Shown piece by piece: positions 6,825 through 8,070 of a stretch of 8,070 nt of DNA (the first letter of the stretch is position 1; each line of letters begins with the position of its first letter). Origin of the DNA: a bacterium 42_11 (GTDB lineage: Bacteria; Synergistota; GBS-1); NCBI GenBank assembly GCA_001508835.1, contig LGFB01000053.1:1-8070 (forward strand), written 5' to 3'. Position numbers and translations under genes: made by a program. Below the pieces are notes generated by a model that had not been told where the DNA came from, made no database searches, and saw nothing but the letters and a program-made list of their open reading frames with translations.

Positions 6825-7759
6825 CCTTCTAACCTCCTCATTCCTTTATTAATTTCATTCATTATTTCCTCATATAGCCTTTGCGTAGAAGCTGAAAAAC
6901 CGGAAACCAAACCATCTACAGACCAATCAAGCAGACTTCTATCATCGTAGGGAACGCCATATGCATCGGTTAGGGGGACACCTGCTTCTTTTAAAATCAA
7001 ATTAATAGCTGCAAGGTCGTAAGGCAACATACCCACAGGCTTACCCTTTGTTATCTGGTGAAACTCTTCTCTTAAGGAAGGAAAATCTCTGTAAAGTCTA
7101 TTCCCCACATCGACCCATGCATGAAATTGACCTGTTAGTATTCTTGTTAAGGAAAAGGTGCAACTATTCAAAACGAAAAACCCACCTCTTATAGCAGACC
7201 TATTTATTAACTCCTCCATACATACAGCAATCCAACGAGCAGGTCTTCCTATAAAACCGAGACTCCAGAAAAGTCCGTCAAGGCTCTCCGGCTCCACAGG
7301 ACAGGGGTCAAATATCTTGCCTTCCTCCTCTATCCAAGCTCCTTTTCCCCTTTCTGCCCAAAAGAACCTATCATCCTTAAGCTCTAGTATACAGGCTAAA
7401 AAAACATCCTTATACTTGGGATCATCGTTCATAGGGCTCACAGCTACAGAAACGGTGCAAGCCTCCAAACCAGCAGCAGCCGAGCGTGTCCCGTCGATTG
7501 GATCAATTACGAGAAGATACTCCGGGTTTCCTTTTTTAACCAAGCCCTCGTCCTCTGTGCAATAGGCCAGTTCCCCCCTATCAACCAGAGGTTGAAGAAC
7601 CTTTTTAATTTCTCTTTCCGCTACCATATCTATTCCATAAGTTACATCCCCACTATAGGCAACCTTCTCTATATTTTTGGCAAATTTGGTTCCCAAAAAG
7701 GGCTTAACTGCGGACTTAACATTAAGGGTCAAATTCCTAAGAAGAGATTTAAGATCCAA
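6806..7759 (-). CDS. Inositol-monophosphatase/FBPase-superfamily phosphatase
   Basis: This is a Mg-dependent, Li-sensitive-type sugar phosphatase family member; substrates in the family include inositol phosphates, fructose-1,6-bisphosphate, PAP and NADP, and this one cannot be assigned. Motifs numbered from TTG 7759 are SGDVTYGIDMVAE (36-48), TEDEG (68-72), the metal-binding signature VIDPIDGT (84-91) and the C-terminal PYDLAA (about 246-251, in place of the usual WDxAA), then LILKEAGVPLTDAYG. Length is 317 aa from this start; ATG 7795 or 7792 would add 12 or 11 residues. TTG is preferred because the predicted promoter's -10 overlaps the first ATG, so both ATGs would lie upstream of the transcript start, and AAGGAGGTG lies 11 nt before the TTG, the same spacing as for cysS. 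It leads a two-gene operon with uvrC, with which it overlaps. Family is sure, start fairly sure. Confidence 0.88.
   Translation of the reverse strand: MDLKSLLRNLTLNVKSAVKPFLGTKFAKNIEKVAYSGDVTYGIDMVAEREIKKVLQPLVDRGELAYCTEDEGLVKKGNPEYLLVIDPIDGTRSAAAGLEACTVSVAVSPMNDDPKYKDVFLACILELKDDRFFWAERGKGAWIEEEGKIFDPCPVEPESLDGLFWSLGFIGRPARWIAVCMEELINRSAIRGGFFVLNSCTFSLTRILTGQFHAWVDVGNRLYRDFPSLREEFHQITKGKPVGMLPYDLAAINLILKEAGVPLTDAYGVPYDDRSLLDWSVDGLVSGFSASTQRLYEEIMNEINKGMRRLEGLLRRS
6833..6839 (-). promoter_or_regulatory. Ribosome binding site that decides the uvrC start
   Basis: GAGGAGG on the minus strand (6839-6833), inside the 3' end of the phosphatase gene, is followed by 8 nt and then ATT (6824-6822), in frame with uvrC. 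It is too far from TTG 6788 (44 nt) to serve it. dnaX uses the same AGGAGG plus 8 nt spacing before its ATG. Confidence 0.6.
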
Positions 7760-7770
7760 CTTTAGAAACA

Positions 7771-7777
7771 CCTCCTT
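7771..7777 (-). promoter_or_regulatory. Ribosome binding site supporting the TTG start of the phosphatase gene
   Basis: AAGGAGG (7777-7771) continues as AAGGAGGTG, nearly the full anti-SD complement, 11 nt ahead of TTG 7759. cysS shows GGGAGG at the same 11-nt distance from its ATG. Confidence 0.55.
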
Positions 7778-7780
7778 CAG

Positions 7781-7810
7781 TTCATTCGGCATCATTATAT
7801 ATGGTATAAT
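7781..7810 (+). promoter_or_regulatory. Promoter for cysS (extended -10)
   Basis: TTCATT (7781-7786), 18 nt, then TATAAT (7805-7810) preceded by TGG, an extended -10. Transcription should begin near 7817, leaving a leader of about 26 nt with an AAGGAGGGAGGTG SD region. No T-box leader, which some bacteria place before cysS, would fit in this short leader. Confidence 0.6.
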
Positions 7811-7822
7811 TCTTTTAATCAA
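7794..7822 (-). promoter_or_regulatory. Promoter for the phosphatase-uvrC operon
   Basis: On the minus strand TTGATT (7822-7817), exactly 17 nt, then TATAAT (7799-7794). Transcription should begin near 7787. This is the best sigma-70-type promoter in the window, and it interlocks with the cysS promoter on the other strand. Confidence 0.65.
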
Positions 7823-7842
7823 GGAGGGAGGTGTGGAAAAGC

Positions 7843-8070
7843 ATGGGAATCGTCTTTCAAAACACCTTAACAAAAAAGAAGGAGCCTTTTAAAACTATAG
7901 AATCTGGAAAAGTTAGAATGTATGTTTGTGGTCCTACCGTATACAATTACTTTCATATAGGAAACGCAAGACCATTTATAATATTCGATATAGCGAGAAG
8001 ATACATGGAATACAAGGGTTACGTAGTCAAGTATGTTCAAAACTTTACTGATATAGACGATAAAATTATA
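7843..8070 (+). CDS. cysS: Cysteinyl-tRNA synthetase, N-terminal part, cut by window edge
   Basis: This class I aminoacyl-tRNA synthetase charges tRNA-Cys with cysteine in the cytoplasm. Seventy-six codons are visible. The opening matches the family closely: a short strand [16 protein letters not shown], then [20 protein letters not shown], with the zinc/cysteine-binding Cys29 in CGPTVY and the HIGH-class ATP-binding signature HIGN, followed by [16 protein letters not shown] and NFTDIDDKI. The KMSKS end lies outside the window. ATG 7843 has GGGAGGTG upstream (11 nt from GGGAGG) and an extended -10 promoter. It is divergent from the phosphatase-uvrC operon, and their promoters overlap. Identity is very sure. 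Confidence 0.97.
   Translation, partial: MGIVFQNTLTKKKEPFKTIESGKVRMYVCGPTVYNYFHIGNARPFIIFDIARRYMEYKGYVVKYVQNFTDIDDKII

Noticed and set aside
7811..7842. T-box or other riboswitch in front of cysS
   Set aside because: Only about 26 nt lie between the predicted transcript start and the ATG, too short for a T-box leader.
7793..7873. Longer N-terminus for the phosphatase (up to 38 extra residues)
   Set aside because: The region contains the -35/-10 of its own predicted promoter and overlaps cysS and its SD; no SD supports the upstream starts.

Overview
The window comes from a bacterial chromosome with tightly packed core genes and no tRNA, rRNA, CRISPR array or mobile element. The DNA is fairly AT-rich. 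Proteins are rich in Lys, Glu, Arg and Ile, AGA/AGG codons are common, and Shine-Dalgarno (SD) sequences are strong (AGGAGG, GGAGGTG). Together with compact proteins (UvrC about 500 aa, tau about 535 aa), this suggests a deep-branching, possibly thermophilic bacterium. I cannot name the phylum from this window.

Layout. (1) 1-3770, minus strand: a replication operon read in the order dnaX (clamp-loader tau/gamma), a soluble nucleotide-sugar 4,6-dehydratase-like gene, then dnaE (replicative polymerase alpha, cut by the window's left edge). The three overlap by 23 bp and by an ATGA junction, so they look translationally coupled. (2) 3771-3868: a divergent promoter region. (3) 3869-5429, plus strand: an exported protein made almost wholly of six 36-residue repeats, probably a small beta-propeller, followed by lgt (prolipoprotein diacylglyceryl transferase). 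(4) 5322-7759, minus strand: an inositol-monophosphatase-family gene followed by uvrC. The 3' end of uvrC overlaps the 3' end of lgt by 108 bp in antisense. (5) 7760-7842: a second divergent promoter region with two interlocked promoters. (6) 7843 to the right edge, plus strand: the start of cysS (cysteinyl-tRNA synthetase).

No stretch over 300 bases lacks a gene. The points most worth a second look are: an A8-G slippery run in dnaX, placed at the end of the clamp-loader core, whose -1 frame stops after 16 codons, giving a likely short gamma form; the six-repeat secreted protein, which I do not recognise; a UvrC lacking roughly 90 residues just before its nuclease domain; evidence for an AUU start in uvrC and an unclear start in lgt; a near-perfect 17-bp-arm hairpin inside lgt; and a sugar dehydratase lodged between two polymerase III genes, with Leu at the usual Tyr/Met catalytic position.
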